In this document: piece by piece, positions 1-10,289 of the stretch | How the letters are laid out: each line of letters opens with the position of its first letter | How positions within the stretch are numbered: the stretch's first letter is position 1 | Assembly: GCA_028293745.1 (NCBI GenBank) | Contig: JAQGOF010000127.1 | Coordinates: forward strand, 22,481-86,480 | Reading direction: 5' to 3' | Length of the DNA stretch: 64,000 nt | From: Gammaproteobacteria bacterium | GTDB lineage: Bacteria > Pseudomonadota > Gammaproteobacteria > Steroidobacterales > Steroidobacteraceae | Notes under the pieces: model-generated | Database searches by the model: none | What the model was told of the DNA's origin: nothing | What the model saw: the letters and a program-made list of their open reading frames with translations, nothing else | Translations under genes and position numbers: made by a program

Positions 1-288
1 GCGGAATCAGGTTCGCGACCCGATGACATCACCGTCTGCGTCCGCGATCGCGCGGACAGCTTTGTAGTCGAAGTCGCCGACCGCGGTACCGGGCTTGCGG
101 AGAACGTGCTTCGAGATGCGCTCCTGCCGTTCTACTCCACGAAGGCAACAGGTACGGGCCTCGGCCTGACCCTATGCCGGGAAATCGTGGAAGCGCATGG
201 CGGTCGGCTCAGCTTGGCCAACCGCCCCGATGGCTCACCGGGCGCAGTCGTTACGCTGTGGCTCCCTTACGCCGTCCAGAGGCCTTGA
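1..288 (+). CDS. Sensor histidine kinase, C-terminal ATPase fragment (cut by window edge)
   Basis: The reading frame is open from base 1 and ends at a TGA at 286-288, so the 5' part lies outside the window. The visible 95 residues are the end of a HATPase_c domain: [10 protein letters not shown] matches the G1 box (DxGxG), PFYSTK matches the F box and GTGLGL is the G2 box, followed by the usual IVEAHGG and a final beta strand (AVVTLWLPY). This fold binds ATP and phosphorylates a conserved histidine in two-component systems; the histidine, sensor region and partner regulator are not visible. The last 38 bases overlap the 3' end of galU on the opposite strand. Confidence 0.85.
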   Translation, partial: AESGSRPDDITVCVRDRADSFVVEVADRGTGLAENVLRDALLPFYSTKATGTGLGLTLCREIVEAHGGRLSLANRPDGSPGAVVTLWLPYAVQRP

Positions 289-1348
289 CCTCGCGGGCTG
301 CAGGTCTTTCCACCTGGCGCCCGTTCGCGCGCCCCCCGTTGGGGCGAGCCCCGTTCGGACGCCCCCCCTCCTGACGAGCACTCGCACCGCTGCCATTGGC
401 GACCGCCTTCCGGCGGTCGATCGGGGTGTACTCATTGCCCTTGGCGGCAATCGAATTGATGGTTTCGCGACTCAGGCTCTGCAGGTAGCGGCCAAAGTCC
501 TTGCCCAGCTGAGGATGGCCCAGGGCGAACTCGACAGTGGCCTGCAGGTATCCGAGCTTGCTGCCGCAGTCATAGCGTTTGCCCGTGAAGCGGTGGGCGT
601 AGACGGCCTCTTCCTTCATCAGCGCCGCAATTCCGTCGGTCAGCTGAATCTCCCCGCCCGCGCCTTGCCCGATCTTCTCCAGGTGCTCGAAAATCGCGGG
701 CGACAGAACATACCGGCCCACCACGGCGAGATTTGACGGCGCATCGGCAGGCTTCGGCTTCTCGATGATGCTGTTCACGCGGCTGGTGGCCGACTTGTCA
801 GCGTCGACAGCGACTATGCCGTACTTGTCGGTATCGGTCTTTGGAACGATCTGAACCCCGAGCACGCTGGCGCGCTTAGCTTCGTAAACGTCCGCCATCT
901 GCCGCAAGCAGGCGATCTCGCTCTTGATCAGGTCGTCCGCCAGATGCACGAAGAAAGGCTCCGCGCCCACAGCGGGCTGGGCGCACAGCACCGCGTGGCC
1001 CAATCCAAGTGGTGCCGGCTGCCGGATGTAGATGCAAGACGCGTAGGACGGCAGAACGCTGCGCAATTGGTTGAGCAGATCGCTTTTACCCTGCGCTTCG
1101 AGCATGTGCTCGAGCTCCTGGTCGGAGTCGAAGTGGTCCTCAATGGCGCGCTTCGAGGCGCCCGTGATGAATACCAGTCGGGTCGCCCCCGCCGAAAGCG
1201 CCTCTTCCACCGCGTATTGGATCAGGGGCTTGTCGACGACGGGCAGCATCTCCTTGGGGCTCGCTTTGGTGGCAGGTAGGAACCGCGTACCTCGGCCGGC
1301 CACCGGAAATACGGCCGTGCGAATGGCCGACGTGGAGTTCGTCCTCAT
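251..1348 (-). CDS. galU: UTP--glucose-1-phosphate uridylyltransferase with basic C-terminal tail
   Basis: Makes UDP-glucose from UTP and glucose-1-phosphate in the cytoplasm, feeding LPS, exopolysaccharide and trehalose synthesis. The N-terminal nucleotide-binding signature [20 protein letters not shown] is intact, as are [11 protein letters not shown], the HLADDLI acidic metal site and the IIEKPKP strand. The catalytic part matches the family's usual length of about 290-300 residues. About 65 further residues, rich in Gly, Arg, Asn and Ala (repeats of [15 protein letters not shown]), form a tail that runs antisense into the kinase gene. Start chosen at ATG 1348; a TTG three bases upstream is also possible and has better spacing from the AGGAG. 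Last gene of the gyrA-to-galU minus-strand block. Confidence 0.95.
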   Translation of the reverse strand: MRTNSTSAIRTAVFPVAGRGTRFLPATKASPKEMLPVVDKPLIQYAVEEALSAGATRLVFITGASKRAIEDHFDSDQELEHMLEAQGKSDLLNQLRSVLPSYASCIYIRQPAPLGLGHAVLCAQPAVGAEPFFVHLADDLIKSEIACLRQMADVYEAKRASVLGVQIVPKTDTDKYGIVAVDADKSATSRVNSIIEKPKPADAPSNLAVVGRYVLSPAIFEHLEKIGQGAGGEIQLTDGIAALMKEEAVYAHRFTGKRYDCGSKLGYLQATVEFALGHPQLGKDFGRYLQSLSRETINSIAAKGNEYTPIDRRKAVANGSGASARQEGGRPNGARPNGGRANGRQVERPAAREVKASGRRKGATA

Positions 1349-1429
1349 CAAATTCTTCTCCTGCGGACTGCTGTTTGAGTCTTCAGTCTAACGTCCGGAT
1401 ATGCAGCAAAGTATATGCCAGCGCACAAA

Positions 1430-2548
1430 TCACCCCTCGGTGCGCTCGGCCCATTTGAAAACGGCAGGGCGCATGCTGTCCCACGAGCGGCACTTGGGAC
1501 AATGCCAATACCAGCCCACACTGTTAAGCCCGCAGTCATCACATTGATAACGCCCACCGGCATCCCCGATGCGGGTCAACAGAGCGCCCAATGAGGCCGC
1601 ATCGGCAGCGGAATCGATGCCAGCGTCAAACTCGCGCGTGACCGACGGCAAACGACGGACGTCCTGCGGCGGAAGGGCTGTCGCGAGCAACCAGGCTAGC
1701 TGGCGCCCGCTGACGCGGCCGTTACGTTGCAGGCGACGCGCGACCTGACCCAGCACATCGCTTTCGCCCACCAGTTTTGCCAACGTGAGAACACGGGGGA
1801 TGATCTCGAGTGCGAGGCCAGGAAACGCTTCCAGCGCGCCCAGATAAAGGGTCAGCGACTCGCCCGAGTTGCCGCCCAGCTCGGTGATACGGGCGGTCAG
1901 GATCTGTGCACGTGGCAGATCCGCGTCGTGTGTACCCGCCTGACGCAGCAACGTCCTGGCGCGATCGGTATCGCCTTGAATCAGAGCATGTTCGGCCAGC
2001 TCGCACAAATAGTGGGCTGCCACCGTGCGCCTTTCGAGTTGTAGTGCAGGCGACAGGTCGTGGAATATCTTCAGTGCGTTGGCCCACTCGCCCTGCTGTT
2101 CGTAGATGCGCAGCAGATGATCCAATGCGGCATTGCGGTACTCCCGTGACGCTGCCAACTCCTCCAGTAAGCGCTCCGCGCGGTCCATCAGCCCGGCACT
2201 CAGGTAGTCGAGCGCAAGGGCAAATGCCGCCTTGTCCCGCAGGACCACGGCACCGTGCTCGCGCAGCCGCGAATGAATGGCAATGGCACGGTCAACTTCG
2301 CCACGCCGGCGAAACAGGCTCCCCAGGGCGAACTGGATTTCTGCGGCATCGCCGTCAGCCTGCGCCATGCGCGAAAAGATCTCGGCCGCATGGTCGAAGC
2401 GATCATTGATCAAATGGTCGAGGCCGACGTAGTAGTCGCGCGGCAGCCTTACGGTTCGCGCCGCGCCGTTACGGCGGCCCAGTATCCAGGCGGCGATGCC
2501 GACTGATACGAAAGCCAGTGCGAGCAGGATGGGTGGCAGCTCGATCAC
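1430..2548 (-). CDS. lapB: LapB/YciM, TPR adaptor controlling LPS synthesis
   Basis: LapB is an inner-membrane-anchored TPR protein that presents LpxC to FtsH and coordinates LPS assembly. The protein starts (GTG) with one hydrophobic anchor (about residues 6-23), continues with helical TPR-like repeats, and ends with a rubredoxin-like metal-binding segment with two CxxC pairs (CDDCG and CPKCR, about residues 335-355), the family hallmark. Its 372 residues are close to E. coli LapB (389). It follows ihfB by 59 bases, so there is no room for lapA, which commonly sits between these two genes. Confidence 0.93.
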   Translation of the reverse strand: MIELPPILLALAFVSVGIAAWILGRRNGAARTVRLPRDYYVGLDHLINDRFDHAAEIFSRMAQADGDAAEIQFALGSLFRRRGEVDRAIAIHSRLREHGAVVLRDKAAFALALDYLSAGLMDRAERLLEELAASREYRNAALDHLLRIYEQQGEWANALKIFHDLSPALQLERRTVAAHYLCELAEHALIQGDTDRARTLLRQAGTHDADLPRAQILTARITELGGNSGESLTLYLGALEAFPGLALEIIPRVLTLAKLVGESDVLGQVARRLQRNGRVSGRQLAWLLATALPPQDVRRLPSVTREFDAGIDSAADAASLGALLTRIGDAGGRYQCDDCGLNSVGWYWHCPKCRSWDSMRPAVFKWAERTEG

Positions 2549-2588
2549 ACTGCCGAAGATAACAGTGGCAGTGTTACAGCGCTAATCC

Positions 2589-2608
2589 ACCGGCGCCCTC
2601 GCGCCGGT
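2589..2608 (-). terminator. Hairpin just after ihfB stop
   Basis: Perfect inverted repeat ACCGGCGC-4 nt-GCGCCGGT that begins at the last base of the ihfB stop codon on the minus strand. There is no T tract, so it may stabilise the rpsA-ihfB 3' end or attenuate lapB rather than act as a full intrinsic terminator. Confidence 0.45.
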
Positions 2609-2928
2609 CAATCTCTAATCGGCCGGTCAGCTCCGTCATTGACCCGCTCCCGCAGGTCCTTTCCGGGCTTGAAATGCGGCACGTACTTGCCTGACAACGC
2701 GACCGCCTCGCCCGTTTTCGGGTTGCGTCCCTGGCGAGGCGGCCGGAAGTGCAGCGAAAAACTGCCGAAACCGCGGATTTCGATGCGCTCTCCCTGCGAG
2801 AGCGCATCGCTCATGATCTCGAGTATCTGCTTCAGCGCGAGCTCCACATCCTTGGCTGGCAGGTGCTTCTGCTTCGCAGTGATGATCTCGATGAGTTCCG
2901 ATTTCGTCACGAGTTTGACAGTACTCAT
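2608..2928 (-). CDS. ihfB: Integration host factor subunit beta
   Basis: A small HU/IHF-family DNA-bending protein that pairs with IhfA. It shows the IHF-beta start [14 protein letters not shown], the core [12 protein letters not shown] and the DNA-contacting arm [11 protein letters not shown], with the intercalating proline in the NPKTG turn. Length is 106 residues, slightly longer than E. coli IhfB (94) because of a short C-terminal tail. It lies 21 bases after rpsA, the conserved gammaproteobacterial pairing, and is probably co-transcribed with it. Confidence 0.96.
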   Translation of the reverse strand: MSTVKLVTKSELIEIITAKQKHLPAKDVELALKQILEIMSDALSQGERIEIRGFGSFSLHFRPPRQGRNPKTGEAVALSGKYVPHFKPGKDLRERVNDGADRPIRD

Positions 2929-2949
2929 GCGGTCAAGGCAGTCGTCGCA

Positions 2950-4629
2950 TCAGTCGCGGTCCGAGCCGATCTGTTCCTTGAGCAGATCGCCCAGGCTCGT
3001 GCCCGAGGAAGTGGAGGTTTCGGACCGGTAGCTCTGCACGGCTTCCTGTTCCTCGTGCATCTCCTTGGCCTTGATCGACAGCGAGATAGTGCGGGACTTG
3101 CGGTCCACGCCGGTGAACTTCGCCTCGATCTCTTCGCCGACCTTCAGAACCGTACGTGCATCCTCGACGCGGTCGCGACCAAGCTCGGAAGCCCGTAGCT
3201 GGCCATCGATCCCGTTGCCGAGGTCGATGACGGCTCCGCGAGCATCCACTTCCTTGACCACGCCCTTGACGATCGTGCCCTTGGGGTTCTCGGCGATGTA
3301 GGCCGAGAACGGGTCCTTGGCAAGCTGCTTGATCCCCAGGGAAATGCGCTCCCGCTCCGGATCGATGGACAGCACCATGGCCTCGAGCTGCTGGCCCTTC
3401 TGGTAGTTGCGCACCGCCTCTTCTCCCGGCAGATCCCAGGAGATGTCGGACAGGTGCACCAGGCCGTCGATGTTGCCCGGCAGGCCGATGAAGATGCCGA
3501 AGTCCGTAATGGACTTGATCTGGCCCGACACCTTGTCGCCGCGGTTGTAGTTCTCGGCGAACTCCTTCCACGGGTTGGCCTTGCACTGCTTGAGACCCAG
3601 CGAAATGCGGCGGCGCTCCTCGTCCACGTCGAGAACCATGACCTCGACTTCCTGGCCGGTGTGCACCACCTTCGCGGGGTTGACGTTCTTGTTGGTCCAG
3701 TCCATCTCGGACACGTGGACCAGGCCTTCGACGCCGTCCTCGATCTCGACGAACGCGCCGTAGTCGGCAATGTTGGTGACCTTGCCGAACACGCGGGTGT
3801 GCGGCGGGTAACGGCGGGAAATGTTCTCCCACGGATCCGCCCCGAGCTGCTTGAGGCCCAGGCTCACGCGCGAACGCTCGCGGTCAAACTTGAGAATGCG
3901 CACGTCGATCTCGTCGCCAACTTTGACGACTTCCGAAGGATGCTTGACGCGCTTCCACGCCATGTCCGTGATGTGCAGCAGGCCGTCGATACCGCCCAGG
4001 TCAACGAACGCACCGTAGTCGGTGAGGTTCTTGACCGAGCCGCGCACGACTGCGCCTTCCTGCAGGTTGTCCATCAGGGCGCTGCGTTCGGCGGAGAATT
4101 CCTGCTCCACGACGGCACGCCGTGAAACCACGACGTTATTGCGCTTCTGATCGAGCTTGATGACTTTGAATTCGAGCGGCTTGTTCTCGAGGTACGACGT
4201 ATCACGCACCGGACGGACATCGACGAGAGAGCCCGGCAGGAACGCGCGGACGTTGTCGATCTCGACGGTGAAGCCGCCTTTGACGCGGCCTGTAATGATG
4301 CCAGTGACGATCTCGGAGTTGTTGAAAGCCGTTTCCAGGCGCGTCCAGGTGCGCGCGCGCTTGGCCTTCTCGCGTGACAGGCGGGTCTCACCGGTTCCGT
4401 CCTCGACGGAATCCAATGCAACTTCCACCTCGTCGCCGGGCTTGACCTCCACCTCGCCGCGTTCATTCTTGAACTGCTCGAGAGGGATGACTGCCTCTGA
4501 CTTGAGACCGACATTGACGATGACGACGTCGTCTGTGACGTCCACGATGAGCCCGGTCAGGATCATTCCCGGGCGGATACGCTGGTTGGCGAGACTTTGC
4601 TCGAAGAGCTGGGCGAAACTTTCTGTCAT
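2950..4629 (-). CDS. rpsA: 30S ribosomal protein S1
   Basis: The large mRNA-binding ribosomal protein. The 559 residues hold six S1 (OB-fold) repeats: two diverged N-terminal ones that dock on the ribosome, then four well-conserved RNA-binding repeats, each with a [14 protein letters not shown] strand followed by GLLHITDM / GLVHVSEM / GLVHLSDI and ending in ISLGLKQ. E. coli S1 has 557 residues, so this is full length. In E. coli S1 represses its own translation through its leader; the 140-base leader here (4630-4769) could serve the same purpose, but no structure was verified. Confidence 0.98.
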   Translation of the reverse strand: MTESFAQLFEQSLANQRIRPGMILTGLIVDVTDDVVIVNVGLKSEAVIPLEQFKNERGEVEVKPGDEVEVALDSVEDGTGETRLSREKAKRARTWTRLETAFNNSEIVTGIITGRVKGGFTVEIDNVRAFLPGSLVDVRPVRDTSYLENKPLEFKVIKLDQKRNNVVVSRRAVVEQEFSAERSALMDNLQEGAVVRGSVKNLTDYGAFVDLGGIDGLLHITDMAWKRVKHPSEVVKVGDEIDVRILKFDRERSRVSLGLKQLGADPWENISRRYPPHTRVFGKVTNIADYGAFVEIEDGVEGLVHVSEMDWTNKNVNPAKVVHTGQEVEVMVLDVDEERRRISLGLKQCKANPWKEFAENYNRGDKVSGQIKSITDFGIFIGLPGNIDGLVHLSDISWDLPGEEAVRNYQKGQQLEAMVLSIDPERERISLGIKQLAKDPFSAYIAENPKGTIVKGVVKEVDARGAVIDLGNGIDGQLRASELGRDRVEDARTVLKVGEEIEAKFTGVDRKSRTISLSIKAKEMHEEQEAVQSYRSETSTSSGTSLGDLLKEQIGSDRD

Positions 4630-4769
4630 ACCTTCACTCGCACGGTAAACAAGTGCCGTGCATGTACTGGACCCTCATCCGCTGCGGCCCAGGCAGATTG
4701 AATAAAGCACGCGCTTCCTGCACGTGCCGGTTTGAAATCGCACTTCCCCCCGCATCGGACCCGAGCGCT

Positions 4770-5456
4770 TCACGCCCAAAGAGCGCGCATGCGTCCCGCA
4801 GCCATGACCCGATCAACGACCTGCTCAATGGTGAGACCTGTCGAGTCGATCACTTCGGCATCGGGCGCGGGCTTCAATGGGGCGACCGTACGGGTCGAAT
4901 CCCGCAGGTCCCGCTCGGTGATCTCGCGCGAAAGGGCGGCAAGGCTAACATCCGACCCCTTGTCTTTCAACTGCTTATAGCGGCGAAGGGCCCGCTCGTC
5001 GGGGGTTGCGGTGAGAAATATCTTGAGGTCGGCCCCTGGAAATACAACCGTGCCCATGTCCCGGCCGTCGGCTACCAGGCCAGGGGGCCTGGCAAAGGCA
5101 CGCTGACGGTCCAGAAGCGCGCTGCGGACGCCTGGCCAGGCGGCAACGCGCGAGGCCCCCTGCCCAGCCACCTCGGACCGGATTTCGTCCGTGACGACCT
5201 CCCCTTCGAGCAGCACTAGCTCGCCCCCATCGGGTGTGACCTCAAACCGGACGTCCAGGGAGGCTGCAACCCGGGCGTGACCTTCCACATCATCGGGCTT
5301 CAATCCCCGTTTGAGCCCCGCGAGCGCCACGAGGCGGTACAGGGCTCCGCTATCCAGAAAGTGCCAGCCGAGTCGGATGGCAACTGCGCGGCTGATCGTT
5401 CCTTTGCCGGACCCGCTGGGGCCGTCGATCGTCACAATCGGTGTGCGTGGCGTCAT
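4770..5456 (-). CDS. cmk: Cytidylate kinase
   Basis: Phosphorylates CMP and dCMP to the diphosphates. The P-loop is [10 protein letters not shown] (residues 11-20), followed by the CMP-site strand FLDSGALYR, the [13 protein letters not shown] motif and the lid arginines in [10 protein letters not shown]. At 228 residues it is the normal bacterial size. It sits between aroA (15 bases upstream) and rpsA (140 bases downstream), the standard gammaproteobacterial arrangement. Confidence 0.97.
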   Translation of the reverse strand: MTPRTPIVTIDGPSGSGKGTISRAVAIRLGWHFLDSGALYRLVALAGLKRGLKPDDVEGHARVAASLDVRFEVTPDGGELVLLEGEVVTDEIRSEVAGQGASRVAAWPGVRSALLDRQRAFARPPGLVADGRDMGTVVFPGADLKIFLTATPDERALRRYKQLKDKGSDVSLAALSREITERDLRDSTRTVAPLKPAPDAEVIDSTGLTIEQVVDRVMAAGRMRALWA

Positions 5457-5471
5457 TCCGGAAAGCGTGGG

Positions 5472-6779
5472 TCAGGCGGTCTCGATCCGCAAGCCCGCAG
5501 CACGAGCGATCTCGACGAAGCCGGGAAACGAGGTTGCCACATTCGCGGTATCCAGGATTTCGATCTCTTCCCGCGCCCGCAGGCTGGCCACCGCAAAGGC
5601 CATTGCGATCCGGTGATCGCTTCTGCTGTCCACCGTGCCACCCTTGAAGCCATCGCCCCCGCGAATCGAGAGGCCGTCGGGGTACAGACGGTTCTGCACT
5701 CCGAGGACCGTCAAGCCGTCGGCCATGGCCGCCAGACGATCCGTCTCTTTGACCCGCAGCTCTTCGGCTCCCCTGACGAGGGTTTCGCCTTCGGCACAGG
5801 CGGCGGCGATGAAGAACACCGGGAACTCGTCTATCGACAACGGTACGAGGCTCTCGGACACCCGGATGCCTTTCAGGCGACTCTTGCGGACCTCCAGATC
5901 GGCGATCGGCTCGGCATTCGTCCCGTCCTCCGGATGGGCATGGATTTTGATGTCCGCTCCCATTTGCAGCAGGAGCTCCAGGAGACCGGTGCGAGTCGGG
6001 TTGATGCCTACGTTGCGCAAAAGCAGCGGCTTTTCGGCTGCCAGGCATCCCGCGACGAGGAAGAATGCAGCGGACGAGAAGTCAGCGGGAACCACGATCT
6101 CGGTCCCACGCAAGGTCTGGCCGCCCTCGATGGCAGCGGTCGCGCCCTGTTGGACCACGTTGACCCCGAATGCACGCAACATTCTTTCGGTGTGGTCTCG
6201 TGTCGGGGTCGGCTCGGTCACACGTGTGCAGCCGGAGGCCTGCAGTCCAGCGAGCAATACAGCCGATTTGACCTGCGCGCTCGCGACCGGCAGGGCATAG
6301 TCGATCGCGTTCATCCGTGTGCTGCCCCGAATCTCAACGGGCGGCCGGCCGTTTTGCGTCTGTATGTTCGCGCCCATCAGCCTGAGAGGCGTCGCCACGC
6401 GCTCCATCGGGCGGCGCATCAGCGATTCGTCACCTATCAACGTTGAATCGAAGTTCTGCGGCGCGAGCAGTCCCATCGAAAGGCGCATTGCCGTGCCTGC
6501 ATTCCCCATATCGAGAGGGGCGGAGGCAGCACTCAAGGCCTTCGGACCGACGCCGTGTACGATCACGTGTTGGTCCTGGGGACGTTCGATGCGCACACCC
6601 AGGGCCTGCAAGGCGCGCAGCGTAGCCAGGCAATCTTCGCCCGCCAGGAACCCGGTGATGTCGGTGATGCCCTGCGCAATTCCTCCCAACATCAAGGCGC
6701 GATGGGAGATCGATTTATCGCCGGGAACCGTCAGCTCACCCGCGGCCGCACCGCCCGGACCTGCGTGATAGTTCGCCAT
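5472..6779 (-). CDS. aroA: 3-phosphoshikimate 1-carboxyvinyltransferase (EPSP synthase)
   Basis: Sixth step of the shikimate pathway, joining shikimate-3-phosphate and PEP. The substrate-binding lysine motif VPGDKSISHRALML lies near residue 20, NAGTAMRL and RPMERV follow, and the second-domain signature VKETDRLAAMADGL is present. ATG 6779 was chosen as start because it falls three bases after the pheA stop and leaves a normal N-terminus (435 residues); the frame is open further upstream into pheA but that part is not conserved. Co-transcribed with pheA and cmk. Confidence 0.97.
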   Translation of the reverse strand: MANYHAGPGGAAAGELTVPGDKSISHRALMLGGIAQGITDITGFLAGEDCLATLRALQALGVRIERPQDQHVIVHGVGPKALSAASAPLDMGNAGTAMRLSMGLLAPQNFDSTLIGDESLMRRPMERVATPLRLMGANIQTQNGRPPVEIRGSTRMNAIDYALPVASAQVKSAVLLAGLQASGCTRVTEPTPTRDHTERMLRAFGVNVVQQGATAAIEGGQTLRGTEIVVPADFSSAAFFLVAGCLAAEKPLLLRNVGINPTRTGLLELLLQMGADIKIHAHPEDGTNAEPIADLEVRKSRLKGIRVSESLVPLSIDEFPVFFIAAACAEGETLVRGAEELRVKETDRLAAMADGLTVLGVQNRLYPDGLSIRGGDGFKGGTVDSRSDHRIAMAFAVASLRAREEIEILDTANVATSFPGFVEIARAAGLRIETA

Positions 6780-6781
6780 GT

Positions 6782-7924
6782 TCAAACCACCGCGCGGGGG
6801 TAAGAGCCGAGAATGCGAAACAGCGAGGAACGCTTCTTCAACTCTTCCAGCGCCTTCGCGACATGCGCATCGTCCGCATGACCTTCGATATCGATGAAGA
6901 ACACGTAGTCCCACTTCTTCCGATGCGAGGGACGCGACTCGATCCGTGTCATGCTGACCCGATGGTCTGATAGAGGTTGCAGCAGGCGGTGCAGCGCACC
7001 GGGCGAATCGGTGTGGCTGATCGATATCAGCAGCGTCGTCCGGTCCTCGCCGCTGGGAGTGAACAACTTGCGGCCCAGAACGAAAAAGCGCGTCGTGTTA
7101 TCTGGACGGTCCTCGATTTCCGCGGCCAATATCTTGAGGCCGTACACCTCGGCCGCTGTCTCGCCGGCAATTGCCGCGGTTCCCTTCTCGTCACGGGCGC
7201 GCCGCGCGCCTTCCGCGTTGCTCGAAACAGGAACCCGCTCGACGTTGGGCAGATGCTCATCCAGCCACACCCGGCATTGGGCCAGCGACTGGGTATGCGA
7301 GCAGATCCGCACGATGCGGCCCAGCGATCCCATCAACCCCATGACGGAATGATGGATGCGCAGCTCGACTTCCCCGCAGATTTTCAGCGGCGATGCGAGG
7401 AACCGGTCCAACGTATGATTGACCGTCCCTTCGGTGGAATTCTCGATGGGCACGACGCCGAAGTCAGCACTGGCGGCCTCCACCTCGTGGAAGACCTCAT
7501 CTATGGAAGCCAGCGGCAGGCCGCGCACGGAATGACCGAAGTGCGTCAGGACCGCAGCCTGGGTGAAGGTCCCTTCCGGCCCGAGGAAAGCAACCTTCAA
7601 CGGCTCCTGCTGGGCAAGACAGGCTGACATGATCTCGCGAAACAGCCGCAGGATCTCCTCATCCCGCAGCGGCCCGTTGTTACGCGCCCGGGCCATGCGA
7701 AGCACCTGTGCCTCGCGCTCCGGACGATAGAAATCAACGGTCTTGCCCTCGCGGGTCTTCGAGATCCCGACCAGTTGGGCCAGGCGTGCGCGATCATTGA
7801 TCAGCGCATGGATCTTCTCGTCGATGGTGTCGATCTGGCCGCGCACCTTCTCCAGGTCGAGGGGTGCGGCGGCAGGCCCCTTCCCGGTAGATGATTGCGC
7901 GGTAACCTTCTTACCGCGAGCCAT
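6782..7924 (-). CDS. pheA: Bifunctional chorismate mutase / prephenate dehydratase
   Basis: Converts chorismate to prephenate and then to phenylpyruvate for phenylalanine synthesis. Domain order: AroQ-type chorismate mutase (about residues 25-105, with RARLAQLVGISK), prephenate dehydratase (about 110-290, with GPEGTFTQAAV, IENSTEGTVNHTLD and the catalytic TTRF motif), and a C-terminal ACT domain with GALH and ESRP, the phenylalanine feedback motifs. The ATG at 7924 overlaps the serA stop by one base (TGATG); a TTG one codon earlier is possible. The serA-pheA-aroA order is tightly coupled. Confidence 0.97.
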   Translation of the reverse strand: MARGKKVTAQSSTGKGPAAAPLDLEKVRGQIDTIDEKIHALINDRARLAQLVGISKTREGKTVDFYRPEREAQVLRMARARNNGPLRDEEILRLFREIMSACLAQQEPLKVAFLGPEGTFTQAAVLTHFGHSVRGLPLASIDEVFHEVEAASADFGVVPIENSTEGTVNHTLDRFLASPLKICGEVELRIHHSVMGLMGSLGRIVRICSHTQSLAQCRVWLDEHLPNVERVPVSSNAEGARRARDEKGTAAIAGETAAEVYGLKILAAEIEDRPDNTTRFFVLGRKLFTPSGEDRTTLLISISHTDSPGALHRLLQPLSDHRVSMTRIESRPSHRKKWDYVFFIDIEGHADDAHVAKALEELKKRSSLFRILGSYPRAVV

Positions 7925-9093
7925 CAAACTATCCGGGCGGATAACACGCCCTCGATCCCCCGGATCTGGCGAAGAATCTCCTCGCTCACCGCGCCATCAG
8001 TGTCGATAAGGGTGTACGCGTACTCCCCGCGCGACTTGTTCAGCAGGTCCGCGATGTTGATTCGCGCCGCCGCAAGACAGGTCGAGATCTGGCCTACCAT
8101 GTTCGGGACGTTGCTGTTGGCGATGACGATCCGCGTCGTGTTGGGCGCGCGCGGCATGACGCTTTCAGGATAGTTGACGCTGTTGCGGATGTTGCCGTTT
8201 TCCAGGAAATCCCGCACCTGCTCGGAAACCATGACTGCACAGTTCTCTTCGGCTTCCCCGGTAGAGGCGCCCAGATGCGGCAGCGTAATGACTTTCGCGT
8301 GATCCTTCAGGGCGTTGTTCGGGAAATCACAGACATAGGAAAGCAGCCGGCCCGCGTCCAATGCGGCCACGATCGCTGCATCATCGACGATCGCGGCACG
8401 CGCGAAGTTCAGAATGATGCCGCTCTTCTTCATGAGCTTGAGGCGGGCCTCGCTCACCAGCTTCCGGGTCTGATCGTTGAGGGGCACGTGCACGGTGATC
8501 GCATCCGCCCGCGCGAACAGATCATCGAGCGACAGTGCCTGCTCGACGCTCGAAGACAGCTGCCAGGCGCGCTGCACGGTGATCTGCGGGTCATAACCCA
8601 GAACCTTCATGCCGAGTGCGAGCGCCGAGTTGGCCACCTCCACTCCAATCGCTCCCAGCCCCACGACACCCAGCGTGCGGCCGGGAAGCTCGAAGCCTAC
8701 GAACTTCTTCTTGCCCTTCTCCACCGCTTCGTCAATTGCATGATCGTCGCCGTTCAGCGAGCGCGAGAACGACCATGCGGGACAGATGTTGCGTGCCGCG
8801 AGAAACAGGCCCGCGAGCACCAGCTCCTTGACCGCGTTCGCATTGGCGCCCGGCGAGTTGAAGACCGGGATGCCGCGCTTGCTGAGCTCGGCCACCGGAA
8901 TGTTGTTGACTCCCGCGCCGGCGCGGCCGACCGCGCGCACCGAATCGGAGATCGGCGTGCCGTGCATGTCGGCCGAGCGCACCAGGATGGCATCCGGATG
9001 GTCGAGGTCCGAAGCGATTTCGTATCGATCCCGCGGCAGGCGTTCCAGGCCACGGGCGCTGATGTTGTTCAGAGTCAGGATTCGGTAACGCAT
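7924..9093 (-). CDS. serA: D-3-phosphoglycerate dehydrogenase
   Basis: Oxidises 3-phosphoglycerate to phosphohydroxypyruvate, the first step of serine synthesis. It has the D-2-hydroxyacid dehydrogenase fold: NAD-binding VGLGAIG near residue 150, the RTLGVVG strand, a catalytic arginine in NFARAAIVDD, the Glu region and the catalytic His in LPHLGASTGEAEEN. A C-terminal ACT domain (about residues 315-389) suggests serine feedback. The ATG at 9093 follows serC by 10 bases; TTG 9099 is an alternative start. The 389-residue size is the short SerA type. Its position between serC and pheA makes a serine/aromatic block. Confidence 0.95.
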   Translation of the reverse strand: MRYRILTLNNISARGLERLPRDRYEIASDLDHPDAILVRSADMHGTPISDSVRAVGRAGAGVNNIPVAELSKRGIPVFNSPGANANAVKELVLAGLFLAARNICPAWSFSRSLNGDDHAIDEAVEKGKKKFVGFELPGRTLGVVGLGAIGVEVANSALALGMKVLGYDPQITVQRAWQLSSSVEQALSLDDLFARADAITVHVPLNDQTRKLVSEARLKLMKKSGIILNFARAAIVDDAAIVAALDAGRLLSYVCDFPNNALKDHAKVITLPHLGASTGEAEENCAVMVSEQVRDFLENGNIRNSVNYPESVMPRAPNTTRIVIANSNVPNMVGQISTCLAAARINIADLLNKSRGEYAYTLIDTDGAVSEEILRQIRGIEGVLSARIV

Positions 9094-9103
9094 GGGCAAC
9101 GTT

Positions 9104-10183
9104 TCAGCCGTGACGGCGTTGAAACTCCTTCATGAATGCGGCGAGTGCCTGGACTCCCTCGAGTGGCATCGCATTGTAAATGCTGGCGCGCATGCCGCCC
9201 ACCGAGCGGTGGCCTTCCAGGTTGGTGAGCCCGGCAGCGCCGGCTTCGCTCAAAAATGTTTTATCGAGCTCCGGCTTCGCGAGCGTGAACGGTATGTTCA
9301 TCCACGAGCGTGCGTTCTTTGACACTGGATTGCGGTAAAACCCGGAATCATCGATGGCCCGATACAACGTATCGGCCTTGGCGCGATTGCGCTCGCCCAT
9401 CGCGGCGAGCCCGCCGAGGGACTTGAGCCACTTGAACACGAGGCCTGCAAAGTACCAGCCGAAAGTCGGGGGCGTGTTGAGCATGGAGCCTTCATCGGCC
9501 ATGGCCTTGAAGTCCCAGACCGAGGGGGTGCCGGGACGCGCCTTGCCGATCAGGTCTTCGCGGACGATCACGACACACAGGCCGGACGGACCGATGTTTT
9601 TCTGCGCGCCCGCGTAAATGAGGCCAAACTTCGACACATCGATGGGCCGCGACAGGATCGTCGAGGACATGTCCGCCAACAGCGGCACGCCGCCGGTTGC
9701 CGGCACATAGGGAAATTCCACGCCTCCAATGGTTTCATTGGGCGTGTAGTGAACGTAGGCTGCGCCGGCAGTCAGTTTCAACGAGCCCTGCCCGGGTACG
9801 GTGCAGTAGCTCGAGGCCGCCTCGTCGGCCGCCACGTTGACCTTCGTCAGACGCTTGGCTTCGCCGATCGCCTTTTTCGACCAGGCACCGGTGTTGATGT
9901 AGTCAACGGTGGAGTCCGCCGTCGCAAGATTCAGCGGGATGGCCGAAAACTGGCCTGTGGCTCCGCCCTGCAGGAACAGTACCTTGTAGCTGTCCGGCAC
10001 ACCCAGCAGCTCGCGCAGCAAGCTCTCCGCCTCCTGCGCAACACCGATGAAGGCCTTGCTGCGATGACTGACCTCCATGACGGACATGCCGGACCCACGC
10101 CAGTCAATCAGCTCGTCACGAACCTGTTGCAGAACTTCCAGGGGCAGCGTAGCCGGCCCCGCGGCGAAATTGTAAACACGCAC
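9104..10183 (-). CDS. serC: Phosphoserine aminotransferase
   Basis: PLP enzyme that makes phosphoserine from phosphohydroxypyruvate and glutamate. The N-terminal YNFAAGPATLP, the GGATGQFSAIP turn and the PLP lysine in YAGAQKNIGPSG are all present. GTG 10183 is the chosen start because it places VRVYNF at the N-terminus, gives the family length (359 residues) and has an AAGGG ribosome site upstream; the frame is open for 20 more codons but these are not conserved. The C-terminus GGMRASIYNAM is intact. Confidence 0.96.
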   Translation of the reverse strand: MRVYNFAAGPATLPLEVLQQVRDELIDWRGSGMSVMEVSHRSKAFIGVAQEAESLLRELLGVPDSYKVLFLQGGATGQFSAIPLNLATADSTVDYINTGAWSKKAIGEAKRLTKVNVAADEAASSYCTVPGQGSLKLTAGAAYVHYTPNETIGGVEFPYVPATGGVPLLADMSSTILSRPIDVSKFGLIYAGAQKNIGPSGLCVVIVREDLIGKARPGTPSVWDFKAMADEGSMLNTPPTFGWYFAGLVFKWLKSLGGLAAMGERNRAKADTLYRAIDDSGFYRNPVSKNARSWMNIPFTLAKPELDKTFLSEAGAAGLTNLEGHRSVGGMRASIYNAMPLEGVQALAAFMKEFQRRHG

Positions 10184-10289
10184 GGCGGAATACCCTTTTC
10201 GGGCTCGAGTGGCTTCAGGGAGTCCGCCATTGCGGGCGGACAACGAATACTACCAACGGAATGTCGCCATCGTCATAACTTTTGGCGCT

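Noticed and set aside
3454..4125. Open frames opposite and in alternate frames of rpsA
   Set aside because: Explained by S1 repeat codon bias; the S1 frame has all six domains intact.
5277..6446. Long open frame (389 codons) opposite aroA
   Set aside because: It is the antisense of a well-conserved EPSP synthase; no domain or ribosome site, typical of high-GC antisense frames.
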